64,000 bases of DNA from Candidatus Zhuqueibacterota bacterium (GTDB lineage Bacteria > Zhuqueibacterota > Zhuqueibacteria > Residuimicrobiales > Krinioviventaceae). The position numbers and the translations under genes are program-made. The notes under the pieces were generated by a model. It was not told where the DNA came from. It made no database searches and was given only the letters and a program-made list of their open reading frames with translations. Location of the stretch: NCBI GenBank assembly GCA_016928775.1, contig JAFGKD010000089.1, positions 28,470 through 92,469 on the forward strand, in the 5' to 3' direction. Of the stretch, positions 36,351-45,949 are shown piece after piece. How positions within the stretch are numbered: the stretch's first letter is position 1; every line of letters begins with the position of its first letter.

Positions 36351-36989
36351 TTACGCGCTTTCGAGAAGCTTTTTGACGCGATCAACAGCATTCGCCGCAT
36401 CATATGCATAGGCATCTGCACCAATTTCCCGGGCAAAAGCTTCAGAGAGTGGTGCCCCGCCGACAATTGTTCTGATTGAGCTGTTGAGGTCTCGCGCTCT
36501 CAATAGATCAGTTACTTTTCTCATATTGAGCATGGTTGTCGTGAGGAGTGCCGACATGCCAATAATATCGGCGCTTTCAGCAATAGCCGTCTGCACGAAT
36601 GTATCTGCAGAGACATCTTTGCCGAGATCGATCACTTCAAATCCGGCACCTTTTAACATAATGCCCACAAGATTCTTGCCGATGTCGTGCAAGTCGCCTT
36701 CAATGGTCCCTAATACAATTTTGCCGATTGGACGAATATTCTCCTTGATGAGCAATGGCTTGAGTTGATCCATGCCGGCATACATGGCTTTTGCCGCAAA
36801 CAACACGTGCGGGATAAATATTTTATGCGTCCTGAATTGCTCACCGACAATGTTCATACCGGCAATTAATCCATCGTCTAAAATCTGCTTTGCCGGGACT
36901 TTCTGTTCAATTGCCTGCCGGGTGAGTTCAAAGACTTGTTTTTCATCACCGTTTTGTAAAGAATCGGAAATCTGCTGCAAAAGATCCAT
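36351..36989 (-). CDS. Methyltransferase cognate corrinoid protein
   Basis: 212 residues. An N-terminal four-helix cap (about 1-85) is followed by a B12-binding Rossmann domain with EGDLHDIGKNLV near 95-106, the DXHXXG motif whose His coordinates cobalt. GMSALLTTTM and GGAPLSEAFAREIGADAYAYDA complete the site. This is the MtbC/MttC architecture: it shuttles a methyl group from the paired substrate methyltransferase to a second acceptor. It follows the MttB-like gene in the same direction by 35 bases. Confidence 0.93.
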   Translation of the reverse strand: MDLLQQISDSLQNGDEKQVFELTRQAIEQKVPAKQILDDGLIAGMNIVGEQFRTHKIFIPHVLFAAKAMYAGMDQLKPLLIKENIRPIGKIVLGTIEGDLHDIGKNLVGIMLKGAGFEVIDLGKDVSADTFVQTAIAESADIIGMSALLTTTMLNMRKVTDLLRARDLNSSIRTIVGGAPLSEAFAREIGADAYAYDAANAVDRVKKLLESA

Positions 36990-37024
36990 TCATCACTCCT
37001 TTTATGAAACGTAAGCCAATTATT

Positions 37025-38485
37025 TTATATATTCCGAAATGGCAAAGAATCCTGTCCATATCGCCTGGCTTCGGCTTCCATCAACTTGATGATTTCATTC
37101 TTTGTCTCGTCAGAGAGCCGCGATGGTTGATAGGTGGTTAACAGATTATTGACCTCGATATGAGCGCGCTCTTCAAGACTTTTTGAGCCCTCATCTTGCC
37201 AGCGTGAATGATTCGCCCGATCAATGATCGGTCCCGGGAACAATATTTCCTCTCCGATATAACGCCGCGTATGATCCGCGATGAGCAGATGACCCTCCTT
37301 GAGCAGCTCCTGTAAATGCGGCAATGCCGGAAAATCATCCTTTGGCTCAATGCCGCGAATCAGTCGCAGGCACAGTCCACAAATCTCATTGTCCAAAACC
37401 AATTTTTCCAGGCTCTGACAATTTTCAAAATCGAGCATTCCCGGTCCGGCGACATTGTTGATTCCGGCTAATGCCGCCAACGTCGCGCCAATGCCGCTTT
37501 CAAAGCCCGCCTGGGCATCCAGCAGTTTCGCATCGCTCAAGGATATATAGGCTTGTGTCGGTAGTCCCAAAAATTTGCCAATTTCGCTGTAGGCGCAATC
37601 AATCATCATTGTTTCAATCGCCCCCATGGGCGTCGTCTCATAGCGCACATCAAAAATGGCCGGTGATCCGCCATACAGGATAGGTGCACCAGGATTTGTT
37701 AACTGGCTGATCACAATTCCACTTAACGTTTCAGCCGTGTGTTGCACCAGTGTACCAACCAATGTGACCGGCGCCATAAAACCGGACAACGGCATTGCGA
37801 TAAATTCCACGGGTATGCCGTATGTCGCACAATCGACAACATTTTGCGAGGTGACTTCGCTCCATTTCAACGGAGATGTCGGGCAGGCTGAAAATATGGT
37901 CAGCGGCTTTTCCTTTAATGCCGCTTCAGATTCCCGTACAGCGACTTGAAAATCTTTCATCACGGCAAACGATTCTATAGTGAACGTACCCGTGACCACT
38001 GGTTTTTCGCACAATAACAAGCTGAGAAACAGACGGTAACTATCCGAAATCTTGTCATGCACATCAGCCGGAATAAAAGCCGTGCTTTGGGAGGCAATAA
38101 AATCGAGTTGGCTGATAATTTTGGCGTACTTTATGTAATCATCAGTCAAAGGTGGGCGAATATTTTTGCCGGGATAATCCAGAAAATGAATTGCTGCAGA
38201 TCCTGGCGTAAAGTAGACGTTATCATGTGCAAAAAAGTGTGTTTCATTTCCCAGGACATCGAATAGCTTGAAAGGTTTCGCCGCAGTGTCAAGCGCTTTT
38301 TCAATCAGGGCCTGGGTAAAATGCACATGCATCTTATGATCATCAACCGCGGCGCCATGTTCCGAGAGCATGGATAATACTTTTTTATTCTGCAGTTCGA
38401 CGCCAAGTTTGCACAGAATATCAATTGCCTCGGACAGAATTCTTTCAATCAAAACGTTTTCCATGAATTTTAGCACAGGTCGCAT
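37025..38485 (-). CDS. Trimethylamine methyltransferase (MttB) family protein, non-pyrrolysine type
   Basis: 486 residues from the ATG at 38485 (AAAGGAC upstream). Matches the MttB superfamily: VYFTPGSAAIHFLD near 90, ILYGGSPAIFDVRYETTPMG near 270, and the C-terminal QEGSK-like and RYGQDSLPF segments. The frame is continuous to a TAA stop, without an internal amber codon, so this is a pyrrolysine-free member like the glycine betaine or proline betaine methyltransferases. It demethylates a quaternary amine onto the corrinoid protein next door. The substrate is undetermined. No RamA-type activating protein is in the window. Confidence 0.9.
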   Translation of the reverse strand: MRPVLKFMENVLIERILSEAIDILCKLGVELQNKKVLSMLSEHGAAVDDHKMHVHFTQALIEKALDTAAKPFKLFDVLGNETHFFAHDNVYFTPGSAAIHFLDYPGKNIRPPLTDDYIKYAKIISQLDFIASQSTAFIPADVHDKISDSYRLFLSLLLCEKPVVTGTFTIESFAVMKDFQVAVRESEAALKEKPLTIFSACPTSPLKWSEVTSQNVVDCATYGIPVEFIAMPLSGFMAPVTLVGTLVQHTAETLSGIVISQLTNPGAPILYGGSPAIFDVRYETTPMGAIETMMIDCAYSEIGKFLGLPTQAYISLSDAKLLDAQAGFESGIGATLAALAGINNVAGPGMLDFENCQSLEKLVLDNEICGLCLRLIRGIEPKDDFPALPHLQELLKEGHLLIADHTRRYIGEEILFPGPIIDRANHSRWQDEGSKSLEERAHIEVNNLLTTYQPSRLSDETKNEIIKLMEAEARRYGQDSLPFRNI

Positions 38486-38557
38486 GAGCAAAGTCCTTTC
38501 GCTGTCATTCCCGACGCGGTCCAGGCCGTCATCGAATAATTAATATCCAGGAGCTCT

Positions 38558-40639
38558 TCACTTTTTAGTTTTCACTGCAAGAACGACAACAGAGCGTGCA
38601 TTTACCTGGTATGTGTCCCCAGCGTAAAATGGTGCGTCTTGTACGTTCATAAAATCATCGGGTGGCTGCAGTGATGTATCGACAATCCGATACCACTGCT
38701 CATGATACATCAAGGGAGGAAGCTCAAAAACCAGCGGCTCCCAAAATACATTGAGCATAACATGCAATTTTTCATCATATCGTGGATGATGGAGCATAAA
38801 GGCAAGGGTGTGAGACTTGTCTCCCCAATCCGGCTGTCCAAGTCGCGTGCCATGCCAGATCAAGTGAGGTTTATCGACGCACTCGATTGTACGAAGGAGC
38901 TGTTCGTGGGTAAAGATTTCTCGATGTTGAATAAAATCAATTAATCCTTTGACAAAGCGCAATACATTTTTATGCTGGTCTATATCATCCCAGTTGAACC
39001 ACGATAATTCATTATCCTGGCAGTAAGCGTTGTTATTTCCCTTTTGTGACCGTCGTATCTCATCACCCATGAGCAGCATAGGGGTTCCCTGCGACACGAA
39101 TAATATTGTCATGAGGTTCTTAATTTGGCGCAGCCGCACTGTTTCAATCTCAACATCATCGGTTGGGCCTTCCACCCCACAATTCCAGCTAAAATTCTCA
39201 TTCATGCCATCGAGATTGTTTTCGAGATTCTCCTCGTTGTGTTTGTGATTAAAAGTAACCAGGTCATTTAATGTGAAACCATCATGGCAGGTAATGAAAT
39301 TAATACTTCGATTGGGTTCACGATTGGGATCGGGATAAATATCCGGACTCGCGAGAATCCGACTGGCGATTTTGGGCACCATACCCTCCTCCCCCTTGAC
39401 AAACCGTCGTACATCGTCACGATAGTGTCCATTCCATTCTGCCCATCGTTCACCGACAAACGAGCCCACCTGATACAAACCGGCAGCATCCCAGGCCTCC
39501 GCAATGATCTTGGCGTGGGCAATTTCCGGGATTGTATCAATAGCCAGAAGTGTCGGGGGATTATCCAGCGGATGGCCTGCTTCATCCCGGCTCAGTACTG
39601 ACGCAAGATCAAATCGAAAGCCGTCCACATGCATGTCATCCACCCAATGGCGTAAACAATCCAGGATCATTCGCCGGACGACCGAATGATTGGCATTGAG
39701 AGAATTGCCTGTGCCGCTATAATTAGCATAATGTGCTTTATTGTTCTCTAAAATATAATAAGCTTCGTTTTCCAGACCGCGGAAAGATAGTGTTGGTCCC
39801 GCATGATTTCCCTCTGCCGTATGATTAAAAACGACATCGAGAATAACCTCAATATCCACATTGTGGCAGGCCTTCACCATATCTCTAAACTCGTTTACCG
39901 GTCCCAGCGGACTTTTATCAGAACTATAGCCGACATGCGGCGCGAAAAAAGCCACAGGGTTGTAGCCCCAATAGTTTTTCAGCGGTGGTAAAACGTCCTG
40001 TTCATCGAAAGCCTGAACGGGCATTAACTCCACTGCAGTGATGCCGAGCTCCTTCAGATAGGGCAGCTTTTCAATCAGACCGGCATAGGTTCCCCGCTTG
40101 TTTTGGCTCAAACCTGAACTCGGATGTTTGGTGAATCCGCCGACATGCAGTTCGTAAATGATAGAGTTGGCATAGCTGTATTTTGGTGGATGATCATCCC
40201 CCCAATCATAGTTGTAAGGATCAACGGTCACACACTTTAACGCTCTGCCACAATTATCACCCGGCCTGATCGCCGCCTCGCGATCATAATTTACACCGCG
40301 AACAATTGCTTTTGCATAGGGATCGAGCAGCAACTTGTGACCGTCAAATCGGAATCCTCTGTTGGGAGCATACGGACCGTAAACTCGGTACCCATAGAGT
40401 TGTCCAGCACCAATGTCGTTTACAAATGTGTGCCAATAAAAAAAAGTACGATTTTTTTGCGGATCAAGCCGAATCACCCGATAAGGTTTTGTGTCGTCAG
40501 CGTCTTCAAAAAGCAAGATTTCAACAGCTCTTGCATTTTTTGTATAAATTGAAAAGTTGACACCTTCCGGATAAACAGTTGCTCCAAGCGGATAACTGCG
40601 ACCATATTGTTGGTCAGGATTTGAGGTTACAATTTTCAT
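38558..40639 (-). CDS. glgX: Glycogen debranching enzyme, GlgX/isoamylase type (GH13)
   Basis: 693 residues, the usual length. An N-terminal CBM48-like domain (YPEGVNFSIYTKNARAVEILLF) is followed by the GH13 barrel: VVFNHTAEG near 268, DGFRFDLAS near 342 with the nucleophile Asp, IIAEAWD near 377 with the acid/base Glu, and ITCHDGFT near 453 with the transition-state Asp. It hydrolyses alpha-1,6 branches of glycogen in the cytosol. It stands alone, divergent from acs across a 232-base promoter region. Confidence 0.93.
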   Translation of the reverse strand: MKIVTSNPDQQYGRSYPLGATVYPEGVNFSIYTKNARAVEILLFEDADDTKPYRVIRLDPQKNRTFFYWHTFVNDIGAGQLYGYRVYGPYAPNRGFRFDGHKLLLDPYAKAIVRGVNYDREAAIRPGDNCGRALKCVTVDPYNYDWGDDHPPKYSYANSIIYELHVGGFTKHPSSGLSQNKRGTYAGLIEKLPYLKELGITAVELMPVQAFDEQDVLPPLKNYWGYNPVAFFAPHVGYSSDKSPLGPVNEFRDMVKACHNVDIEVILDVVFNHTAEGNHAGPTLSFRGLENEAYYILENNKAHYANYSGTGNSLNANHSVVRRMILDCLRHWVDDMHVDGFRFDLASVLSRDEAGHPLDNPPTLLAIDTIPEIAHAKIIAEAWDAAGLYQVGSFVGERWAEWNGHYRDDVRRFVKGEEGMVPKIASRILASPDIYPDPNREPNRSINFITCHDGFTLNDLVTFNHKHNEENLENNLDGMNENFSWNCGVEGPTDDVEIETVRLRQIKNLMTILFVSQGTPMLLMGDEIRRSQKGNNNAYCQDNELSWFNWDDIDQHKNVLRFVKGLIDFIQHREIFTHEQLLRTIECVDKPHLIWHGTRLGQPDWGDKSHTLAFMLHHPRYDEKLHVMLNVFWEPLVFELPPLMYHEQWYRIVDTSLQPPDDFMNVQDAPFYAGDTYQVNARSVVVLAVKTKK

Positions 40640-40715
40640 TGTTCAATATAATAAATTACCTTTTGTTAATGCAACTCAAAAAAGACAAGTGCACTGAAAA
40701 ACTCGCAATATTCAC

Positions 40716-40744
40716 TTGAAATTGATCCTTCAATTTACTATTAT
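40716..40744 (+). promoter_or_regulatory. Candidate promoter of the acetyl-CoA synthetase gene
   Basis: TTGAAA at 40716-40721, 17-base spacer, TATTAT at 40739-40744, about 130 bases before the acs start. Confidence 0.5.
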
Positions 40745-40871
40745 GTAGGAATTAATTATTGAGCGATTTAGACAACTAGCTTCTTTTTTTATAATTGCAC
40801 AGAAATAAGATACTCGGCCATTCGTTATTATCATTAATATAATCATTAATCCATTTATAAAGGAGTAAAGA

Positions 40872-42860
40872 ATGAGTGAAAAGACTGAATCCATGAAATC
40901 ATTAATGAGTGAAAGTCGAAAATTTCCACCCCCGGAATCAGTAAAATCGAATGCATATGTGAGCAGTGAAGATCAGTACCAAAAGATGTGGGACCAGTCG
41001 ATTAATGATCCCGATACCTTTTGGCTGGAACAGGCAAAGTCGCTCACCTGGTTCAAAGAACCTACAAAAAGTCTCGAATATACCTGGGACACAAAAGCAC
41101 GCCAGATTGAGCACACGTGGTATGCTGATGGTACGTTGAATGTGTCCTACAATTGTCTTGACCGGCATTTGGGCACGCCCATCGCGAAAAAAACCGCCAT
41201 CATTTGGCAGGGTGATGCGGAGGACGCAGTTAAAAAATACACGTATGAAGAATTGCACAAAGAGGTGTCCAAGTTCGCCAATGTATTAAAATCCAAAGGC
41301 ATAAAAAAGGGCGACCGGGTTGCCATTTACATGGGTATGGTTCCTGAACTCGCCATTGTCATGCTGGCTTGCACACGTATTGGTGCTATACACTCGATCA
41401 TATTTGGCGGCTTTAGCGCGGATGCCATCACCGGCCGCGTCAATGATTCTGATTGCAAAATGCTGATTACCTGCGATATCTCGCACCGCGGCGGCCGACA
41501 AATAGGACTTAAAGCGATTGTAGACGAAGCCCTCAAAAGCACACCAACAATCGAAAGTGTGATTGTCACTCAAGTCGGTGCAGGTGATTGTCATATGGAA
41601 GCAGGCCGTGATTTCTGGTATCATGAAGAAATGGCCAAAGCCAGCGATGATTGTCCCGCCGAGGAAATGAATGCCGAAGATCCACTTTTTATACTTTACA
41701 CATCCGGATCAACTGGCAAACCAAAAGGCGTCGTTCATACAACAGCTGGCTATCTGCTGCACACGACGCTGACGCATAAAATCACATTTAACATTCATGA
41801 AGATGACATCTACTGGTGCACGGCAGACATCGGTTGGGTTACCGGTCACAGTTATATTGTTTATGGTCCCCTGGCAAACGGCGCCACCTCAATGATGTTT
41901 GAAGGTGTTCCCACCTGGCCGGATGCCGGTCGTTTCTGGCAAATTTGTGACAAATTTGGCGTGACCGTTTTCTACACGGCACCAACTGCTATCCGCGCCT
42001 TGATGCGTCTTGGCGATGAGTGGCCGGCTAAATACAAACTGGACACGATGCGAGTTCTTGGAACCGTCGGGGAACCGATCAATCCGGAAGCGTGGATGTG
42101 GTACTATGAAAAAATCGGTCGCAAGCGATGCCCGATCGTCGATACCTGGTGGCAAACAGAAACCGGCGGTTTTATGATCACACCGCTACCCGGCGCACAT
42201 ACGCTCAAACCTGGAAGCGCATCGCGGCCGGTCTTTGGCGTTGATCCGGTTATTTTCCGTGATGATGGCTCCCAATGCCCCCCGAATGAAGGTGGCAAAT
42301 TATGCATTCGCAAACCATGGCCCGGCATGATGCGCACCATGTGGGGTGATCACGATCGTTTTGTCGATACCTATTTCACCATATTCGATGATCACTATTT
42401 CACCGGCGATGGCTGTCGCATGGACGAAGACGGCGATTACTGGTTGATGGGTCGAATTGACGACGTCGTCAATGTTTCCGGGCACCGCATCGGTACAGCA
42501 GAGGTTGAAAGCGCCCTCGTCAGTCATACCAAAGTTGCCGAAGCTGCAGTGACACCGATCCCGCATGAAATCAAAGGCCAGGGCTTGTACGCTTACGTCA
42601 CCTTGGTGGAAGGCGTTGAAGAATCGGAAGAGCTGAAAAAAGAATTGATCCTGCATGTGCGCAAGGAGATCGGCCCGATCGCCGCTCCCGAAGCCATTCA
42701 ATTTGCACCGGCTTTGCCTAAAACACGCTCAGGCAAAATCATGCGTCGTATTCTCCGCAAGATCGCTGAAAAAAGTACAGATAATCTCGGCGACATCACC
42801 ACGCTTGCCGATCCGCATGTTGTTGAAAAACTCATCGCTGATCGCCAGGCTATCGGATAA
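40872..42860 (+). CDS. acs: Acetyl-CoA synthetase (AMP-forming)
   Basis: 662 residues, AAAGGAG before the ATG. It activates acetate with ATP and CoA to acetyl-CoA in the cytosol. The adenylation core shows YTSGSTGKPKGVVHTT near 276, DTWWQTETGG near 425 and the hinge region GRIDDVVNVSGHRIGTAE near 530. Lys622 in TRSGKIMRR is the residue whose acetylation switches off this enzyme in other bacteria. The nearby AcuC-like deacetylase and GNAT-fused protein (45-48 kb) make such control likely here. A terminator-like stem follows before the transporter gene. Confidence 0.96.
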   Translation: MSEKTESMKSLMSESRKFPPPESVKSNAYVSSEDQYQKMWDQSINDPDTFWLEQAKSLTWFKEPTKSLEYTWDTKARQIEHTWYADGTLNVSYNCLDRHLGTPIAKKTAIIWQGDAEDAVKKYTYEELHKEVSKFANVLKSKGIKKGDRVAIYMGMVPELAIVMLACTRIGAIHSIIFGGFSADAITGRVNDSDCKMLITCDISHRGGRQIGLKAIVDEALKSTPTIESVIVTQVGAGDCHMEAGRDFWYHEEMAKASDDCPAEEMNAEDPLFILYTSGSTGKPKGVVHTTAGYLLHTTLTHKITFNIHEDDIYWCTADIGWVTGHSYIVYGPLANGATSMMFEGVPTWPDAGRFWQICDKFGVTVFYTAPTAIRALMRLGDEWPAKYKLDTMRVLGTVGEPINPEAWMWYYEKIGRKRCPIVDTWWQTETGGFMITPLPGAHTLKPGSASRPVFGVDPVIFRDDGSQCPPNEGGKLCIRKPWPGMMRTMWGDHDRFVDTYFTIFDDHYFTGDGCRMDEDGDYWLMGRIDDVVNVSGHRIGTAEVESALVSHTKVAEAAVTPIPHEIKGQGLYAYVTLVEGVEESEELKKELILHVRKEIGPIAAPEAIQFAPALPKTRSGKIMRRILRKIAEKSTDNLGDITTLADPHVVEKLIADRQAIG

Positions 42861-42875
42861 CACGAGATCACAAAG

Positions 42876-42900
42876 CCGGGCTTCTGGCCCGGTTTTATTT
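42876..42900 (+). terminator. Terminator or attenuator between acs and the transporter
   Basis: CCGGGC (42876-42881) pairs with GCCCGG (42887-42892) over a 5-base loop, then TTTTATTT. It would limit read-through into the transporter gene 24 bases later. Confidence 0.75.
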
Positions 42901-42923
42901 ATTCATCTTAGAGGAGAGTGCAC

Positions 42924-44174
42924 ATGTCCGAACAAAAGATAATGAACAGATGGTTTGCTGTGGTGGGGGCCATACTCATTCAATTAGCTCTCGGTGCCAT
43001 TTATGCGTGGTCGGTTTTTACACCGTCACTCAAAGATGCCGGTTGGACAAGAGCACAAACACAATATGTTTTCTCCGCCGGCCTGGCATTTTTTGCTATT
43101 GTTATGGTCCTGGCTGGCAAAATGATTCCGAAATTAGGCCCGAAGAAACTGGCCATTTCTGGTGGACTCGTTCTCGGTCTGGGCTATATTTTGGGCGGCC
43201 TCTTTGGCGGAACAAATCCGCTTTTATTGATCCTGTTTATCGGTGTCATTGGCGGAAGTGGCATTGGCCTCGCTTACGTTGTACCCATTGCCGTAGGTAT
43301 GCGCTGGTTCCCGGATAAAAAAGGACTGATCACCGGTCTGGCGGTCGCCGGATTTGGCTTTGGCGCCATGCTCTGGGTGAAATTGGCCGGAGAGTGGGGA
43401 CAGCTTATTGCGAATCTCGGTCTTAGCACCACCTTTACAATTTATGGCATTGTTTTTTTGCTTATGGTGGTCGTTGGTGGTCTTTGGATGGTTTTTCCGC
43501 CGGAAGATTGGAAGCCCGAAGGCTGGATAGCACCCCCTCCAAAAGCGGGTCAGGTCGCAGCCCATGTCAATCTGGAAAGCAACCAGATGCTCAAAACACC
43601 GCAGTTTTATATGATTTTTCTGACCTTTGTTTTTAGCGGCGGTGCGGGACTTATGACGATTGGTCTGATGAAACTCTTTCCGTTGGAAGCATTGCAAGCA
43701 GCAGGCAAATCCGAAGTTGAGGCCAGCGCTATTGCCGGCACTGCTATGGCGGTTTTTTTCTCTCTGGCCAATGGTATTGGTCGTATCGCCTGGGGAACGC
43801 TATCGGATAAACTTGGGCGAAAATTGTCCGTGATCATCATGTGCGCCACCCAGGGTATTTTTATGATTGCTTTCACTCAAATGGCCGGAATACCCGGATT
43901 GTTATTCATCGCTGCCACCCTGATCGGCTTTAACTTTGGCGGCAATTTTGCCTTGTTCCCGACGATTACGGCGGATACGTTCGGCGCTAAATTTATCGGT
44001 CAGAACTATCCATGGGTTTTTCTTGCCTATGGCGTGGGTGGCATTTTTGGCCCGATTCTCGGCGGTAAATTGGGTGATCTGGGGAATTTTCCCCTCGCGT
44101 TCATTGGCTGCGGTGTTTTGTGCATCATCGCTGCCGGCATCACCATGGCGATAAAACCACCAAAATCCGCCTGA
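42924..44174 (+). CDS. OFA-family MFS transporter (oxalate/formate antiporter-like)
   Basis: 416 residues from the ATG at 42924 (GGAG 7 bases upstream); an in-frame GTG at 42918 is less likely. About twelve membrane helices with OFA-family features: ALGAIYAWSVFTPSL near 22-36, GSGIGLAYVVPIAVGMRWFPDKKG near 112 and LFPTITADTFGAKFIGQNYP near 345. Members carry oxalate, formate, lactate or other monocarboxylates. Directly after acs, uptake or export of acetate or a related acid is the simplest guess. Confidence 0.85.
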   Translation: MSEQKIMNRWFAVVGAILIQLALGAIYAWSVFTPSLKDAGWTRAQTQYVFSAGLAFFAIVMVLAGKMIPKLGPKKLAISGGLVLGLGYILGGLFGGTNPLLLILFIGVIGGSGIGLAYVVPIAVGMRWFPDKKGLITGLAVAGFGFGAMLWVKLAGEWGQLIANLGLSTTFTIYGIVFLLMVVVGGLWMVFPPEDWKPEGWIAPPPKAGQVAAHVNLESNQMLKTPQFYMIFLTFVFSGGAGLMTIGLMKLFPLEALQAAGKSEVEASAIAGTAMAVFFSLANGIGRIAWGTLSDKLGRKLSVIIMCATQGIFMIAFTQMAGIPGLLFIAATLIGFNFGGNFALFPTITADTFGAKFIGQNYPWVFLAYGVGGIFGPILGGKLGDLGNFPLAFIGCGVLCIIAAGITMAIKPPKSA

Positions 44175-44200
44175 GAGGTATATTTCATAACGTGCTTTCA

Positions 44201-44263
44201 TTTGATGGGATGATCAGGCTAACCGGATTATAGAGTCAGGTCGAGCTTGATCATCCCGTCAAA
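44201..44263. repeat. 20-bp inverted repeat between converging genes
   Basis: The arms 44201-44220 and 44244-44263 share the core GGGATGATCA/TGATCATCCC and are complementary at 18 of 20 positions, with a 23-base loop. It lies between the transporter and ndk stops and may act as a two-way terminator, though only the leftward side is T-rich. Confidence 0.65.
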
Positions 44264-44342
44264 AGCAATAAAAGCAAAAAAAATAAAATATTGTGATCAC
44301 TTTGTAATAATCTGCTTAAACCTCGCCCCAGTGGTTCTCGAT

Positions 44343-44762
44343 CTATCTGATAAAATCGCTCTCTTTGAAAAAAAATGCCACCTCAACTTTGGCTGTTTCC
44401 GGGGCATCCGAGCCATGCGAGGCGTTGTAGGAAAGGCTTTTGCCGTAGAGTTTGCGGATGCTACCCTCTGCTGCTTCCGCCGGATTGGTAGCGCCCATGA
44501 GCGCTCGCCATCGTTTTATGGCATTGTCACTCTCCAGAGCCAGAACGTAAATGGGGCCGGAAGTCATATATGTGACCAGCTCGGCGAAAAAGGCTCTTTC
44601 CTTATGGACAGCATAAAACTGCCTCGCTTGCTCAGCAGTCAATCTTAACTTTTTGATTGCGAGAATGGACAAGCCACTCTCTTCGATAATTGTGATGATT
44701 CGTCCCGTGTTCTTGTCCGCCACAGCATCCGGTTTAATGATAGCCAGTGTTCGTTCTTTCAT
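44343..44762 (-). CDS. ndk: Nucleoside diphosphate kinase
   Basis: 139 residues from the ATG at 44762 (MKERTLAIIKPDAV), the usual Ndk start and length. An in-frame ATG at 44801, touching the stop of the upstream gene, would add 13 residues and allow translational coupling. The catalytic His lies in NASHGSDAPETA near 114-125. It passes the gamma phosphate from ATP to other NDPs. Its place at the end of the acetate cluster may help balance nucleotides made by the ADP-forming ligase. Confidence 0.95.
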   Translation of the reverse strand: MKERTLAIIKPDAVADKNTGRIITIIEESGLSILAIKKLRLTAEQARQFYAVHKERAFFAELVTYMTSGPIYVLALESDNAIKRWRALMGATNPAEAAEGSIRKLYGKSLSYNASHGSDAPETAKVEVAFFFKESDFIR

Positions 44763-44801
44763 ATTCGTTGTCCGTTCGAGTTGGTTCACCTGTTTTGCCA
44801 T

Positions 44802-45935
44802 TTATAATCCGTGGATTGGAAATAGCGTATCTTTTAATTTGCGAATTGTTTTTTCTATTTCAGGGTCCACGCGCCGTCGTTGTTCGTCGGTCACCGGTTG
44901 ATCATGGTCATGAAAGCCGCCCATCCAGTCCGTGGATTCCAGCATAACGCCACCCAGGCCGAATTTCATCGCCTCGGCATCTTCATGTACGCCGGTCGCC
45001 ACGCTCCATGCAAGCGACCAGGCTCGTACCGTATTGTCGATGTTATAGCCGCCACCACCAGTCATGAGAAGCGGCTTGTGCTGGGATAACAGGAATTCAA
45101 GCACTCGCTGATAGACATCGTTGGTCAATTTGAGATGTGCCAGCGGATCACCGGCGAGCCCATCTGCACCCAGCTCAAAAACGAAAATATCAGCATCAAA
45201 GGTGTTGATCAATGGAATAGCGATTTCATTAAAACATCTCATAAAAGCGTCATTATAAGTCCTGGGCGGTAATGGCATATTCACGGAAAAGCCGCGGCCT
45301 TCTCCCTCACCGATCTCATCTTCAAAGCCGGTGCCGGGAAACAAAAATCGTCCGCTCTCATGCATTGAGATCGTCATGACTTCTTTACGATCATAAACTG
45401 AGTTTTGCACCCCATCGCCATGATGGACATCGATATCGAGATAGAGGACGCGTTGCCCCCTCTGAGCGAGGTGCAAACAGGCAATGGCGACATCATTGAT
45501 ATAGCAAAAACCTGCCGCAAGCTCGGGGCCGGCATGATGAAATCCGCCAAACGAATTAAAGACAATATCCGCTTCTCCCGAGAGAAGTAAATCGGCTCCG
45601 TAAAGTGTAGCCCCGCAAGCGAGAGCGCCATAATCGTGCATGCCTTTGAAAACCGGCGTATCCGGTCCGCCAATTCCCATATGCAGTGCATCAATATCCC
45701 AGCCACCATTTTCACTCGCTTTTAAGGCATCAAGATATCGTGGAGTATGAAATATCTCGAGCATGTGCCGCGCGGCAGGTTGCGGTTCAACTTCACGCCG
45801 CCCGTGACCGTGCAACAATCCCATCGATGCCAAAGTTTTTCGCAACCGGGGTGTTCGCTCAATTTTGAACGGACACCCTTTTGGATAGCTGTATTTTTCA
45901 AGCTGTTCCGAGTAAAGGAAGACAGCATTTTTCAT
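44802..45935 (-). CDS. acuC: AcuC-type histone deacetylase family protein
   Basis: 377 residues from the ATG at 45935, with AGGATGA upstream. Class I/II HDAC fold: GGFHHAGPE near 130 (catalytic His pair), LDIDVHHGDGVQ near 167 (Asp and His zinc ligands), GADGLAGDPLAHLKLT near 255 (third zinc ligand Asp) and GGGGYN near 293. B. subtilis AcuC removes acetyl groups from acetyl-CoA synthetase. The neighbourhood (acs, GNAT-fused hydrolase) supports the same role. It lies between ndk and the hydrolase on one strand with short gaps. Confidence 0.9.
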   Translation of the reverse strand: MKNAVFLYSEQLEKYSYPKGCPFKIERTPRLRKTLASMGLLHGHGRREVEPQPAARHMLEIFHTPRYLDALKASENGGWDIDALHMGIGGPDTPVFKGMHDYGALACGATLYGADLLLSGEADIVFNSFGGFHHAGPELAAGFCYINDVAIACLHLAQRGQRVLYLDIDVHHGDGVQNSVYDRKEVMTISMHESGRFLFPGTGFEDEIGEGEGRGFSVNMPLPPRTYNDAFMRCFNEIAIPLINTFDADIFVFELGADGLAGDPLAHLKLTNDVYQRVLEFLLSQHKPLLMTGGGGYNIDNTVRAWSLAWSVATGVHEDAEAMKFGLGGVMLESTDWMGGFHDHDQPVTDEQRRRVDPEIEKTIRKLKDTLFPIHGL

Positions 45936-45949
45936 CTTCAAAAGTCATC

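Noticed and set aside
37025..38485. Pyrrolysine-type amber codon in the MttB-like gene
   Set aside because: The frame is continuous over the full family length and ends with TAA; no internal TAG.
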